Shown here one piece after another: positions 25,946 to 33,927 of a stretch of DNA of 64,000 nt. The notes beneath the pieces were generated by a model. That model did not search any database, was not told the origin of the DNA, and saw only the letters and a list, made by a program, of their open reading frames with translations. Position 1 is the first letter of the stretch; the number at the start of each line of letters is the position of its first letter. The DNA is taken from contig NZ_JBHSRI010000005.1 of the NCBI RefSeq assembly GCF_042658845.1, forward strand, positions 35,126 through 99,125, in the 5' to 3' direction. This stretch comes from Paenisporosarcina macmurdoensis. GTDB taxonomy: Bacteria; Bacillota; Bacilli; Bacillales_A; Planococcaceae. The position numbers and the translations under genes are program-made.

Positions 25946-27412
25946 TCATCGTAAATCATTTACTTCATGTGCTACACGTATTCCAGACTCAATTGCAGCT
26001 TGTATCCAACCATGGGGCAGTGAAGTGTGTTCACCCGCAAAATGTACCCTTCCTTCGGGAGTTGAGAGAGAAGAAGCAATTTCTGTTTCTTGTTCAGATT
26101 TGAATAAAGCGAAAGCCCCACCTGAATATGGATTCTGAGCCCAACTGTAAGAATCTCCTGCAATAAATTCATCGTAAACTTGTTGCCCATGTATAGTCGC
26201 TAAGTTTTTTAAGGCTTGTTGAATTCTCTTTTCTTTACTCAAGCTGTCCCATGGAATGGCATCATCCTCCCAAGTATAGCTAGCTACTATGACCCCAGAA
26301 TCGTTCTTTCCAGTTCCGTGGCTAGGATAATAACTAAATCGGATGGGTAGATCAGAAGTCGTTTGCCCACCCTTTATCCCTTCTTCTTCCCAAAATCTAC
26401 GTTTGAACTGAAGTCCTATTTTTGTAGATGTCACATAATGAAGTTCTCGAATCGCTTTCCATTTGTTATGAGAAAAAGAATCGCGGGGTTCTACTTCAAC
26501 GAATTGCAGAATTGAGAAAGGAATGGTCAAGATACAAATGTCACATGTTGTTTCCGTTGGTACTAGCGATTCTGTATTCTCGGAATGGATGGTGACTTTG
26601 TTGTTATGCTGCACAATTTTGGTCATCTGTTGTCCATACAAAATGTTTCCTTCTAATTGTGGGAGAAATGCTTTTGGGAGTTGATCATTTCCTCCAGTAA
26701 TCTCATAGAAATTGATATCGGGGTTGAAAAGAATCATAAATTCACGTAATAAATCAAGAAAAGAGAGTTCAGACAAGCCCTCAATAGAAAGAAACACCTT
26801 AATCATTTCAATGGCACCAGGAGATAATGTCACCCCGTTAGGGTTATATCTTAAAAATCCGTCCATTGTGTATTTATCATACTCCTTTATGACCCAACTC
26901 CAATTTTCCAACGGATTTAGATTAATGAAGTCTATAACTGGTTGGATAACTGGTTGAATCAACTCCACCGCCGTTTTGCCCTTTTCGTCAGGGGCAACTG
27001 GGTAGCCAAGGATGTCAGGGTTCTGTTTATACAGATATTGGCGCGTTTTAACTCCATTTACATAGATCAGGTCGTTAGGCGTAGTGTTAATAAACGTATT
27101 TACTGGTAAGCGGAATTTTTTTATGAATTCCAAAGTCAAATAGTGATAATTTGGAATACGCATCGCTCCTGCTTCCATATACTGCCCATTGATAAAAGGG
27201 AATCGTATCGTATAGATACGTCCTCCGACTCTTTTAGCGGCTTCAAGGATGGTTACGTTGTGTCCAGCCTCCTTTAACAAAGAGGCAGCAACCAGTCCCG
27301 ACATACCTGCCCCGACAATGAGTATCTTTTTAGGAGAGTGAGCTTTATTTAATCCATGTTGAATCGCTGAAATCATTTGATCCGGTAATAGAGTAGGAAA
27401 TATGTGGGTCAT
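25946..27412 (-). CDS. Flavin-containing amine oxidase (monoamine / L-amino acid oxidase type)
   Basis: Encodes 488 residues from ATG 27412, with AAAGGAG seven bases upstream (an ATG six bases earlier is too close). The FAD-binding Rossmann motif is ILIVGAGMSGLVAASLLKEA at about residues 30-50, followed by EAAKRVGGRI. The C-terminal FAD contact is GRVHFAGEHTSLPHGWIQAA near 455-475. Arg and Gly in EAGAMRIP match L-amino acid oxidases. It oxidises an amine or amino acid to the imine with hydrogen peroxide release. There is no signal peptide, so it should be cytoplasmic. Single gene between dif-like sites at 25604 and 28639 with a DUF4046 gene upstream. Confidence 0.85.
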   Translation of the reverse strand: MTHIFPTLLPDQMISAIQHGLNKAHSPKKILIVGAGMSGLVAASLLKEAGHNVTILEAAKRVGGRIYTIRFPFINGQYMEAGAMRIPNYHYLTLEFIKKFRLPVNTFINTTPNDLIYVNGVKTRQYLYKQNPDILGYPVAPDEKGKTAVELIQPVIQPVIDFINLNPLENWSWVIKEYDKYTMDGFLRYNPNGVTLSPGAIEMIKVFLSIEGLSELSFLDLLREFMILFNPDINFYEITGGNDQLPKAFLPQLEGNILYGQQMTKIVQHNNKVTIHSENTESLVPTETTCDICILTIPFSILQFVEVEPRDSFSHNKWKAIRELHYVTSTKIGLQFKRRFWEEEGIKGGQTTSDLPIRFSYYPSHGTGKNDSGVIVASYTWEDDAIPWDSLSKEKRIQQALKNLATIHGQQVYDEFIAGDSYSWAQNPYSGGAFALFKSEQETEIASSLSTPEGRVHFAGEHTSLPHGWIQAAIESGIRVAHEVNDLR

Positions 27413-27605
27413 ATTCATTCTCCTTTGTATGCCCTCATCACACTCGAGATGTAAATCATCTCCAAATTTAGGGTTACAAACAATCTATTCTTTTAGACAT
27501 ACTTCTATGTATAAGAAAATTATATTCCCATAACAAATAGTCTTCTACGCAATCATTACGCAATTTTAAAATGTTTTGGAAAAACTAGAAAAAATAAACT
27601 AAATC

Positions 27606-27643
27606 ATATTAAAAAGCCACTTAATTAAGTGGCTTTTTAATAT
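27606..27643. terminator. Perfect 38-bp palindromic terminator
   Basis: The 19-base half ATATTAAAAAGCCACTTAA is followed immediately by its exact reverse complement, with T runs on both sides. It ends the DUF4046 gene transcript and insulates the amine oxidase gene. Confidence 0.85.
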
Positions 27644-27731
27644 GACCAGAGACTCTATTAATAATGGCCTGGATTGGGGGACTCATAGTAATGGTATTAA
27701 TTCATTTTAGAGATAAGTGATATTAATTTGT

Positions 27732-28532
27732 TCACTCAATTACGACCAACACTCCTTCATTCTTTTCCAAATCCCTTATGTCGTTTCCAATGTTTTGTTC
27801 TCTTATCCATTGATGCACTTGAAACAGGCGGAAACCGAAGGCGATTTGGAGTATCCCGGTCATTCGATAGTGGAAGAAATCATTTTTTCTGAGTTTTACA
27901 AGAGCTTCTTCATAAGAAGTAAAACCGAGCTTTGAAAATAGAAACCAGTCTAATGCTTGTTTGACGTGCTCGGGATTCTTCCAATAGTTCATTGGCACGT
28001 TAGCAAGTTCCCATGGTTGGAATTGACCGGGATACACAGCATTAATGACTTGGTAAGGAGAATCGCCAAAAGAATTAAAAACACCACCAATTCCGTGCAC
28101 TTTAAAAAAACGATAGTTGATTCTTAAAGGGATTTCATGATGAGCCATTTTGCATTTTTCTTCAATCATATATCGAACTACTTCAATTGCTCTTTTTTTC
28201 CCATTTTCCCCTATCCAATAATTGCAGGGAACTTGTTTGAATTCCCAAGGCTTAAACTTTCCTGGATAAGCATTTTCAATCAATGCGATAAAATCATTCC
28301 AACCCTGAACATAAGCAGCAGGTCTTAAACGATTACTCCATAAGGATTCGGCTTTGATTTTCTGAGGAATTTCTTCTACAGAAATTTCTAAGTACTCCTC
28401 AATAAGGTAACAAGTTATGAGAGCTAAATATTTCTTTCCCTGATCTCCTACAAAGAAGTAATTAGGAAATCGCAGTCTTTTTCCATTTAATACATCGCGA
28501 TAAATTTGAATTACTTTTTCTTTTTCTGTTAT
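27732..28532 (-). CDS. DUF4046-like protein with a non-canonical ATA at its natural start
   Basis: The open frame extends to a full ribosome binding site (AGAGGAGG) at about 28541-28548, eight bases before codon ATA at 28530-28532, which is where the start should be (ITEKEKVIQIYRDVLNG). The first standard start in frame, a TTG at 28283, would remove 83 residues and has no ribosome binding site. So either ATA is used inefficiently or an ATG has mutated and the gene is failing. The 266-residue product has two related blocks: AYPGKFKPWEFKQVPCNYW and VYPGQFQPWELANVPMNYW. I associate this pattern with DUF4046, known mainly from Bacillus; function unknown. Confidence 0.6.
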   Translation of the reverse strand: MTEKEKVIQIYRDVLNGKRLRFPNYFFVGDQGKKYLALITCYLIEEYLEISVEEIPQKIKAESLWSNRLRPAAYVQGWNDFIALIENAYPGKFKPWEFKQVPCNYWIGENGKKRAIEVVRYMIEEKCKMAHHEIPLRINYRFFKVHGIGGVFNSFGDSPYQVINAVYPGQFQPWELANVPMNYWKNPEHVKQALDWFLFSKLGFTSYEEALVKLRKNDFFHYRMTGILQIAFGFRLFQVHQWIREQNIGNDIRDLEKNEGVLVVIE

Positions 28533-28638
28533 AGGATATACCTCCTCTTTGAAAATTTATTAATTATTATCTACTTTAACCATATAGATTCGTTCTTAAC
28601 CTTGCTCTATCATTAGAAATCACAGGAATAATGTGAAC

Positions 28639-28665
28639 ACTTCCTGATCCATTGTTATGTTAACT
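28639..28665 (+). other. dif-like site, class A, copy 5 (27 bp)
   Basis: Arm ACTTCCTGATC, five-base spacer CATTG, arm TTATGTTAACT. The second arm matches B. subtilis dif at ten of eleven positions. The spacer is one base shorter than in the other copies, so it may be a damaged site. It overlaps the last codons and stop of the Spo0F-like gene. Confidence 0.5.
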
Positions 28666-29023
28666 GGGTGTGTAACACACCTCTTATGACATCTCTTAGT
28701 TCAAAAATATCAAATGGTTTTATCATATAATGCGAAGCACCTAATTCCATTGTTTCTTGAATTAAATCAATCTCTCCAGACGCACTCATAATGACAACAG
28801 GAACATTTGGTGAGGTTATTTTAATCCTTTTTAGAACTTCTTTGCCATCCATGGAGGGGAGTTTCAAATCTAATAGGATTGCATCTAATTTTACATTTCG
28901 ACTAATTTCAAGTGCTTCTATCCCACTAGCTGCAAGATATGTAGCTAGACCTTCTCTTTTAAATATCTCTTCCAACAATAATCGTATTCCTTGTTGGTCA
29001 TCCACAATAAGAATTTTTTCCAT
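28655..29023 (-). CDS. Spo0F-like single-domain response regulator
   Basis: Encodes 122 residues from an ATG with GGAGG ten bases upstream. It begins MEKILIVDDQQGIRLLLEEI, almost the Spo0F N-terminus, and keeps the acidic pair DD, the phospho-acceptor Asp in LLDLKLPSMDG, Ser in VIMSASGE (Spo0F has Thr there) and Lys in KPFDIFELRD. There is no output domain. Spo0F passes phosphate from sporulation kinases to Spo0B and on to Spo0A; a plasmid paralogue could feed or drain this relay. The last codons (QLT and the stop) are formed by the dif-like site at 28639-28665. No histidine kinase is nearby. Confidence 0.85.
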   Translation of the reverse strand: MEKILIVDDQQGIRLLLEEIFKREGLATYLAASGIEALEISRNVKLDAILLDLKLPSMDGKEVLKRIKITSPNVPVVIMSASGEIDLIQETMELGASHYMIKPFDIFELRDVIRGVLHTQLT

Positions 29024-29251
29024 ATAAATGAACCCTCCATACTTTTTATCAAAATGATTCTATAGTGCGGTTTTTTTGAAAAATTAAATTTTTCAATCTA
29101 TTCAATCTTATCTTACGTTTAGAAAATACTATTTAATTTTATTAAGAAAGTCCTTCCCTAAACGGGTGTTTATATCTACTATGCTGCATAGGGGCTGTTC
29201 AATAGCTAATGAAAAGTATTTGCAAAAGAAAAAGGCTGGAGTACTCCAACC

Positions 29252-29440
29252 TTAACGGATTCTGCTATTAGATAGTGTTCTATATAGTGCTACCCATTCC
29301 ACGGTTCTTTGTTCTGATAATTTATAGTCCTTTTCTATTTCATACATGAGAGATCTTAATTTAATTACCAGTACACGTTCGCTAATATCAGAATGAATAA
29401 TCTTTTCGTAAACCGCATTAATCTGTTTCAATGTCCTCAT
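29252..29440 (-). CDS. Small helical protein, unknown
   Basis: Encodes 62 residues from an ATG with AAGGTGG nine bases upstream. It begins MRTLKQINAVYEKIIHSDIS and is predicted from its pattern to be all helical; a hairpin (GGCTGGAGTACTCCAACC) overlaps the end. No family recognised. The preceding 280 bp hold a broken frame (YSLGASSTRLRIIRNSLEKQ) with no start. Confidence 0.45.
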   Translation of the reverse strand: MRTLKQINAVYEKIIHSDISERVLVIKLRSLMYEIEKDYKLSEQRTVEWVALYRTLSNSRIR

Positions 29441-29722
29441 TATTTAGCCACCTTCTTCTTTGACCTTATTAGAGCACTTTTGCTAATACCTGTTGTTTCT
29501 CCAATGAGTTTCTAATAATTCTAAGGCGTGTGCTACTTGCCCCTAGAGAATAAGTCTAGTAAAGGGCATCTTCCACAGCTTTTTTATTGAGTAATGAAGT
29601 TGATTAAATTTCTCATCCCGGGTTGGTTTCTGGGACTTTGATAAAAAAGAAAAGAAAATCAAGGATAACTATTTTCTTTCAAAACAGAGGCAAACTGATT
29701 TCCAAATCGAAAGATTCTGAAG

Positions 29723-30019
29723 TCAGTTTTTATTTAGGTTTCGTATGGCAAAAAAATTTTGGACGTTGTGAGAGGGTGCTGTATGTGGCGTGGTGATAGC
29801 GTCTTGTCGTAGTATAGCCTTCTCAAGCTCAATTAGACGTGAACCTTGTTCATATAGGTCTTTCAATGGGATACCTCTCCTTTTCGCTGTACGTTCAAGT
29901 AGTTTTACCTCTTGGTGCATGGCATCAGATAGAATGCCTTTATCAATGTTTCTGTGTATCTGATAAAAAAAACCTGCTACCAGTTCTAGTGGTAATCTAT
30001 CGTAAAAAGAATCCCCCAT
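29723..30019 (-). CDS. Hypothetical protein of 98 residues
   Basis: I choose ATG 30019 (MGDSFYDRLPLELVAGFF), which has AAAGGGG eight bases upstream; a GTG six bases earlier is too close to it. The middle is helical and charged (LLERTAKRRGIPLKDLYEQG, then SRLIELEKAIL), the C-terminal tail is polar. No membrane segment. Not recognised. Confidence 0.5.
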   Translation of the reverse strand: MGDSFYDRLPLELVAGFFYQIHRNIDKGILSDAMHQEVKLLERTAKRRGIPLKDLYEQGSRLIELEKAILRQDAITTPHTAPSHNVQNFFAIRNLNKN

Positions 30020-30469
30020 ATACACATCCCCTTTCTTTTTTCATCTACTTTTGTTTATTTCTGTAACCTTTAACTATTTCCCTTCCTTTTTCAACAACAG
30101 TTTACAACTGTTCCTATTTTTATTTTCAACTGGACCAGCAGCTGTAAATAATTGCTTTACATTCAATACTTCCTCCACTTGAAATTTTCTATTTAGTTTG
30201 ATTATAACCACATTTAAAAGAATAGTTTGATATTTTTGGAAATTTATATAAAACATGATATAGAAAAACTAGGTCATAATAAAACCACCCTATTTCTAAG
30301 GTGGCTAATCTAAGATATTCAGTCGTGTATCTATACTTAGTTTCTTATAGGTTACTGAACTTAGATTTATTGAACATTAATGAAAGAGTTAACCCTCAGA
30401 AAACACTGTAAATATGGGGTGTTCATTTACTGCCGGTTTTCTAATTAAAAAAGCCTGAAGCTATTTCAG

Positions 30470-30600
30470 GATTATACTGATCCATATATTGAATTAACAA
30501 CTTATTTCCATCTTTACAAATCCATACCTCACTATTTTTAACGGCCACAGTCGAAATGTTACCTGTAATCGCACACACATAGATTTGACCATGTGTCTCA
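30470..30600 (-). pseudogene. Decayed AbrB-type regulator, second copy
   Basis: The frame reads IYVCAITGNISTVAVKNSEV, then WICKDGNKLLIQYMDQ, recognisably the C-terminal half of the protein at 33973-34221 but with substitutions at conserved positions, loss of the normal stop, and a stop upstream. Clearly not functional. Confidence 0.65.
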
Positions 30601-30789
30601 ATGTTTTTTGAGTATAATTACTCCCCCCAGCCTTTGCAGACTGTAGTATTTTCAAATCAATAAAGAAAAAATGGTATCAATTTTTTACGGAAGGGTTTGT
30701 TAGTTTTTTAGTACATTAAATTCTTTATAAGGTATAATAAGGAAAAATTAGATTGAGACCGAAATGAGCTCTGGAGATTTTTTTATGGG

Positions 30790-30855
30790 ATGATTGTATG
30801 GGGTATACCAATAATTTTAATACTTTTAGTCATTTTTTTTAAGGAAAAAGGTTAG
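30790..30855 (+). CDS. Possible small hydrophobic peptide, copy 2
   Basis: A 21-codon frame, MIVWGIPIILILLVIFF then KEKG, behind CTCTGGAG. Compared with copy 1 at 24678 the first ten residues are identical and a one-base shift changes the end. A promoter-like TATAAT lies about 50 bp upstream in both copies. Confidence 0.3.
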   Translation: MIVWGIPIILILLVIFFKEKG

Positions 30856-30917
30856 TTAACTCGATTAAGTAACCTGGCTTTATAAAGTGGCTTTTCTTTT
30901 GGTTTATGAAGTTGAAT

Positions 30918-30945
30918 ACTTCCGAATTGTGGTGTTATGTCAACC
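30918..30945 (+). other. dif-like 28-bp site, class A, copy 2
   Basis: Arm ACTTCCGAATT, spacer GTGGTG, arm TTATGTCAACC, followed by the same downstream tail as copy 1 (GGTGTATGCGCGATACA). It is the left border of a one-gene module (31009-31203). Confidence 0.75.
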
Positions 30946-31008
30946 TAAGGTGTATGCGCGATACAACCTGGTTCAGCGATCGAATCGATTTTAGGGGCGG
31001 TGAATTTA

Positions 31009-31203
31009 TTATTTTGGACATAAGAAAAAACAGACGGGGGTCACCGACTGCTTGACGTTGAATAAATCGTTATGCTGTTCACTTATAATCAAAGCTTCGG
31101 TTAGGAGATTGATATCGCAAAGTATTTGTTCTTTAATAATAAAAACCTTGCATTTATAATAATCGTCTACTAATCGAGTAAGTTCTTGATACATAAGATT
31201 CAT
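31009..31203 (-). CDS. Small protein in a dif-like one-gene module
   Basis: Encodes 64 residues from ATG 31203 with AAAGGAG six bases upstream, a strong signal. It begins MNLMYQELTRLVDDYYKCKV and is largely helical up to LLTEALIISEQHND. The size and helical hairpin pattern recall Spo0E-type phosphatases, but the required SxxxD motif is not present, so I leave it unnamed. It stands alone between dif-like sites copy 2 and copy 3. Confidence 0.55.
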   Translation of the reverse strand: MNLMYQELTRLVDDYYKCKVFIIKEQILCDINLLTEALIISEQHNDLFNVKQSVTPVCFFLCPK

Positions 31204-31294
31204 AGGTAACTCCTTTAATCTGAGTCTTTTATCATATCAATTATGTAATATTTTTGTAATTATTGAAAGAGTTTCGACAAAATTAGTAAAAAAT

Positions 31295-31322
31295 ACTTCC
31301 CAATTTGAGTGTTATGTCAACC
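31295..31322 (+). other. dif-like 28-bp site, class A, copy 3
   Basis: Arm ACTTCCCAATT, spacer TGAGTG, arm TTATGTCAACC, followed by CTAGGGTTATAC. Same orientation as the other copies. It separates the genes at 31009 and 31356. Confidence 0.75.
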
Positions 31323-31355
31323 TAGGGTTATACAAAATAAAAAAGCCCCATAATT

Positions 31356-31601
31356 TTAGAGGCTTTCTAAAATACCATATGAATTTAAAAGGTTTTCCAG
31401 TGCAGATGCTGCTTGGTTTATAGTTTCATAATCTTCAATGGTTTGAAATTGATGATTGGTTATTTCGATAGTCGACGGATATTCTTTACAAATAACTGAA
31501 GCTATTGGTTCGTCGTTCGTGGTACTAAATGTTTGTTTAATTTTCACATCATGATACTCACACATAAAATTTAACGAATTCTTGATACTTTCTAATGACA
31601 T
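31356..31601 (-). CDS. Small protein in a dif-like one-gene module
   Basis: Encodes 81 residues from ATG 31601 with GTGGAG close upstream and AGAGGAG slightly further; the longer frame to 31655 lacks a ribosome binding site. It begins MSLESIKNSLNFMCEYHDVK and is acidic, with alternating strand and helix. No family recognised. It stands alone between dif-like copies 3 and 4. Confidence 0.5.
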   Translation of the reverse strand: MSLESIKNSLNFMCEYHDVKIKQTFSTTNDEPIASVICKEYPSTIEITNHQFQTIEDYETINQAASALENLLNSYGILESL

Positions 31602-31770
31602 GTCTCCACTCTCCTCTTTTATTAGAAGATGATTAATAAAAGTCAAAAGAACCAAGGAATATATTTACTTAATCCTTATTCTAACATCTCTAATACTTGG
31701 AAACTATTACTAAAATATTACAGTAAGAATACAGAGAAAGACACTTCTGGCTGAATGCAATGTGGATAGT

Positions 31771-31798
31771 ACTTCCTAGACCGGTAGTTATGTCAACC
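31771..31798 (+). other. dif-like 28-bp site, class A, copy 4
   Basis: Arm ACTTCCTAGAC, spacer CGGTAG, arm TTATGTCAACC. The first arm differs from the remembered B. subtilis dif XerC arm only at the last base, the best match of the family. It is the left border of the DUF4260 gene. Confidence 0.8.
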
Positions 31799-31922
31799 TA
31801 CGGAGGTTTTACGGGCGGATCATCCAGTTGCTTGTTCAACTAACGAAGCAGTTTTAGTTTTAATAGGATATTAGCTAAAAATGAAGAATAGTGATTATGA
31901 TGAAAAGAAAGGAGTTGACTGT

Positions 31923-32270
31923 ATGAATAAAATTCTTTTGCACCTGGAGGGGCTTGCGGTCCTTTTATTTAGTCTTTATTTTTACTCTTATTTTCAATTT
32001 AGTTGGGTTTTGTTTTTCTTTTTGTTATTAGCTCCAGATGTATCAATGATAGGATATCTCTTTAATAATAGGACAGGTGCTATACTTTATAATTTAGTTC
32101 ATACATACAGTTTAGCAATTTTTGTTATTATCTGCGGAATGTTATTTTCAAGCCAAATTGTCTTAGCAATAGGTATAATTTTGTCTTCACATATTGGTAT
32201 GGATAGAATGATTGGTTACGGACTTAAATACCCTACAAATTTTAAGGATACGCATTTAAACCGTATTTGA
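31923..32270 (+). CDS. DUF4260 family membrane protein
   Basis: Encodes 115 residues from ATG 31923 with AAAGGAG eight bases upstream. About four hydrophobic helices: LEGLAVLLFSLYFYSYF, WVLFFFLLLAPDVSMIGYLF, then LVHTYSLAIFVIICGMLFS and IVLAIGIILSSHIGMDRMIG. The LAPDxSMIGY and HIGMDRMxGYGLKYP motifs are those I know from DUF4260, small integral membrane proteins of unknown role found in bacteria. It is single cargo to the right of dif-like copy 4 and ends at a terminator. Confidence 0.8.
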   Translation: MNKILLHLEGLAVLLFSLYFYSYFQFSWVLFFFLLLAPDVSMIGYLFNNRTGAILYNLVHTYSLAIFVIICGMLFSSQIVLAIGIILSSHIGMDRMIGYGLKYPTNFKDTHLNRI

Positions 32271-32276
32271 ACAACC

Positions 32277-32303
32277 GGCTGCCTTTACAAGGCGGCTTTT
32301 TTT
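32277..32303 (+). terminator. Terminator after the DUF4260 gene
   Basis: GGCTGCCTT and AAGGCGGC pair with one mismatch, followed by seven T residues, starting seven bases after the stop codon. Confidence 0.75.
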
Positions 32304-32309
32304 ATGGCC

Positions 32310-32471
32310 TAGATTTTAATCGTGTACCTATACTTAGTGTCGTATAGGTTACTGAACTTAGTTTGTTGAACGAGTTCTTGAACATTAACGAAAGAGTTAA
32401 CCCTTAGAAAACACTGTAAATATAGGGTGTTCATTAACTCCTGGGTTTCAAATTAAAAAAGCCTGATTGGA
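32310..32471. repeat. Duplicated AbrB block, copy 3 (left part, before the IS)
   Basis: Matches 30315-30465 (shared TATAGGTTACTGAACTTAG and AGAAAACACTGTAAATAT). It is continued at 33960 by the rest of the terminator and the intact abrB-type gene; the IS3-type element splits it inside the terminator hairpin. Confidence 0.75.
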
Positions 32472-32524
32472 TGTACTGCACCCCGAAAGTTAGACCACCA
32501 AATCTAACTTTTGAGGTGTTTTTT

Positions 32525-33076
32525 GTGGTCAAATATGATAAAGAATTCAAGCAAAAAGTGGTTCACGCTTATTTAGCCGGTGAAGGTGGTTATTCCACCC
32601 TGGCTACTAGATTTGGAGTTCCAAGTAAAACGAATATAAGAAAATAGATCAGTGCGTTTCAAGAATTTGGGGAACAGGGCTTGGTTACTAAAAAGGCAAA
32701 TGCAATTTATCCTGTTCAATTTAAATTAGATGTCCTAAACTATAAGGAAAGAACAAGAGATTCCTTTAAAGAAGTGGCTAGAAAATTTGGCATTCCTGAA
32801 CCGTCTTTAATTCTAAATTGGTGGAGGAAATGGCAAACTGAAGGTGTTGAAGGACTCTCTAAATCAAAGGGGCGTCCATCAATGTCTAACAATCCAAAGA
32901 ATAAAAAGTACGAGAAAAAATTGACGAAGGAACAACAGCTTTTAAAAGAAATCGAATTACTTCGTGCGGAAAATGCCTATTTAAAAAAGCTCCGAGCTTC
33001 AGGGATAAATATTCCGAGCCGACTGCTAAAACTGAATCCAGAGTCATCAATGAACTCAGAAAAGAATTCAAATTAG
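32525..33076 (+). pseudogene. IS3 OrfA with internal amber stop
   Basis: From GTG 32525 the frame encodes 40 residues (VKYDKEFKQKVVHAYLAG, then a helix-turn-helix pattern YSTLATRFGVPSKTNIRK) and stops at TAG 32645-32647, where related OrfA proteins have Trp. It then continues open as ISAFQEFGEQGLVTKK to a second HTH (SFKEVARKFGIPEPSLILNW) and a leucine zipper. The -1 slippery heptamer at 32983-32989 would fuse it to OrfB. A single G-to-A change probably inactivated it. Confidence 0.85.
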
Positions 33077-33117
33077 CCGTTATTCTTGAAGCAATAGCTT
33101 TTCCAAAGGTCACCTAT

Positions 33118-33927
33118 ATGCATTGGAAAAAGCGATTAAACGAACCTAATCCAGATGAAGAGATTGAAAACATGATCAAGGAGATTGTAGACAAGAATGA
33201 TGAAAATTACGGTTATCGTCGAATTGATATAGATTTACGCAAGAGAGGCTATTGCGTAAATCACAAAAAGATCCTTCGGATTACTAACAAGCTTGACATG
33301 ACATGTAAATCCTTCACACGGAAGTCTAGGAAATATAGTACGTACAAAGGAACAGTTGGCACGACTTCAAAAAACCTTGTCAATCGTAGATTTTATACAA
33401 GCATCCCCTATCAAAAACTAACGACTGATACAACCGAATTTAAATTTTACGAGACGAATGCGAATGGGAAGTTAATCATTAAGAAGGCTTATTTAGATCC
33501 GTTTTTAGATATGTTTAATAGTGAGATTTTATCCTACCGGCTCTCAGAACGCCCAAATGCAAAAGCTATCATGGACGCCTTGGATGAAGCAATAGAAATA
33601 GCAAAAAACTGCACCTATCGAACGACGATACACTCTGATCAGGGTTGGGCGTATCAAATGAAGTCATATGTAAAGAAGCTAAAAGATAATGGGATATTCC
33701 AAAGTATGTCCCGAAAAGGAAACTGTCTGGATAATTCGCTTATGGAAAACTTCTTCGGCATAATGAAACAGGAAATGTATTACGGGAAAGTTTATCGCTC
33801 TTTTGAAGAGCTGAAGCAAGCAGTGAGTAAGTATATTTATTACTATAACAATGAACGGATAAAAGCAAAATTGACTGGCATGAGCCCGGTTGAATACCGT
33901 CTCCATACCAGCCAAGAAGCTGCTTAA
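33118..33927 (+). CDS. IS3-family transposase OrfB (DDE integrase domain)
   Basis: The frame is open from the slippery site at 32983 (reading KAPSFRDKYSEPTAKTESRV) and from ATG 33118 gives 269 residues. The rve core has Asp in TTDTTEFKF, Asp in TIHSDQGWAYQM and Glu in NSLMENFFGIMKQEM, spaced as in IS3 elements (DDE). The YGYRRI motif upstream belongs to the HTH_21 region. In an intact element it is made as an OrfAB fusion by -1 frameshifting. It is complete, but its OrfA partner is broken. Confidence 0.9.
   Translation: MHWKKRLNEPNPDEEIENMIKEIVDKNDENYGYRRIDIDLRKRGYCVNHKKILRITNKLDMTCKSFTRKSRKYSTYKGTVGTTSKNLVNRRFYTSIPYQKLTTDTTEFKFYETNANGKLIIKKAYLDPFLDMFNSEILSYRLSERPNAKAIMDALDEAIEIAKNCTYRTTIHSDQGWAYQMKSYVKKLKDNGIFQSMSRKGNCLDNSLMENFFGIMKQEMYYGKVYRSFEELKQAVSKYIYYYNNERIKAKLTGMSPVEYRLHTSQEAA

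Larger units (their letters stand above)
30315..30905. repeat. Duplicated AbrB block, copy 2
   Basis: Left part (about 30315-30460) matches 32310-32470; the middle matches 24281-24502 and 33960-34130; the right part (30640-30905) matches 24503-24790. It thus overlaps both other copies and shows the full original block: leader, terminator, abrB-type gene, promoter and small peptide. It ends 13 bp before dif-like site copy 2. Confidence 0.75.
30020..30917. other. Gene-poor region containing the second AbrB block
   Basis: Nearly 900 bp without an intact gene of normal size. From 30315 it is the duplicated AbrB block copy 2. Before that, a minus-strand frame ending at 30074 has no ribosome binding site, and CCACC/GGTGG near 30286-30304 may be a weak hairpin. 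Confidence 0.5.

Noticed and set aside
30074..30256. 60-codon minus-strand frame (ends LLLKKEGK)
   Set aside because: No ribosome binding site at its start; the C-terminal half might be a gene remnant but support is too weak.
31009..31203. Spo0E-family phosphatase
   Set aside because: Size and helices fit, but the SxxxD signature needed for Spo0E-like proteins is not present.
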